DNA from: Chloroflexota bacterium
GTDB taxonomy: Bacteria; Chloroflexota; Anaerolineae; 4572-78; J111
Direction: 5' to 3'
Assembly: GCA_003694775.1 (NCBI GenBank)
Contig: RFJV01000377.1
Location: 1 to 5,932 of the forward strand
DNA length: 5,932 nt
Positions 5,907-5,932 of this stretch are shown here, in pieces (position 1 is the first letter of the stretch; each line of letters opens with the position of its first letter). The notes beneath the pieces are model-generated. The model had not been told where the DNA came from. It saw only the letters and a list, made by a program, of their open reading frames with translations, and did not search any database. The position numbers and the translations under genes are program-made.

Positions 5907-5932
5907 GGGGGGGACGACGAACGACGAACGAC
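5906..5932 (+). repeat. G8 run followed by 7 bp tandem repeat ACGACGA, cut by window end
   Basis: Directly after the aminotransferase stop (TAG, 5904-5906) there is a run of eight G that includes the last base of the stop codon (5906-5913). Two exact ACGACGA units and a partial third (5914-5932) follow and continue beyond the window. There is no terminator-like stem in the visible part. It is the third short-period array around this one gene. Confidence 0.7.

Overview
The window holds a three-gene two-component signalling cluster on the minus strand (about 214-4455) and, divergent from it, one PLP-dependent aminotransferase gene on the plus strand (4818-5906). A fragment of a further gene may enter at the left edge (1-78). 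The genes are moderately GC-rich and the intergenic spaces are AT-rich. Some intergenic spaces contain short 7-8 bp tandem repeats: GATTGGA-like and AACTCTCT-like before the aminotransferase, and ACGACGA after it. Multi-domain hybrid kinases, REC-kinase proteins, lone receivers and this repeat style together fit a Chloroflexota (Anaerolineae-like) bacterium. That assignment is an inference from style, not from a marker gene.

Minus strand, in transcription order. First comes an 878-residue membrane-anchored hybrid histidine kinase (two TM helices, PAS, GAF, HisKA/HATPase, REC; 4455 to 1819). Seventeen bases later comes a soluble 359-residue REC-HisKA-HATPase protein (1801 to 722). After a 103 bp gap comes a 134-residue lone receiver (618 to 214). 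The receiver starts with TTG and appears to have its own promoter (685-690 / 662-667). All key phosphotransfer residues are present: two H-box histidines and three receiver aspartates. No HPt domain and no DNA-binding or enzymatic output domain is encoded here. The cluster therefore looks like a phosphorelay or signal-integration module whose output lies elsewhere.

The 362 bp divergent intergenic region (4456-4817) is the most structured non-coding part. It contains a perfect 8 bp inverted repeat (4588-4608), a good extended -10 promoter (4621-4650) and a leader of about 160 nt. The leader carries a purine-rich tandem array followed by a 9.5-copy, strictly 8-bp-period pyrimidine-rich array. 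It ends in a strong AGGAGGA Shine-Dalgarno site before a class V aminotransferase of the alanine/serine-glyoxylate type. Nothing in the sequence ties the aminotransferase functionally to the kinases; they only share the divergent region.
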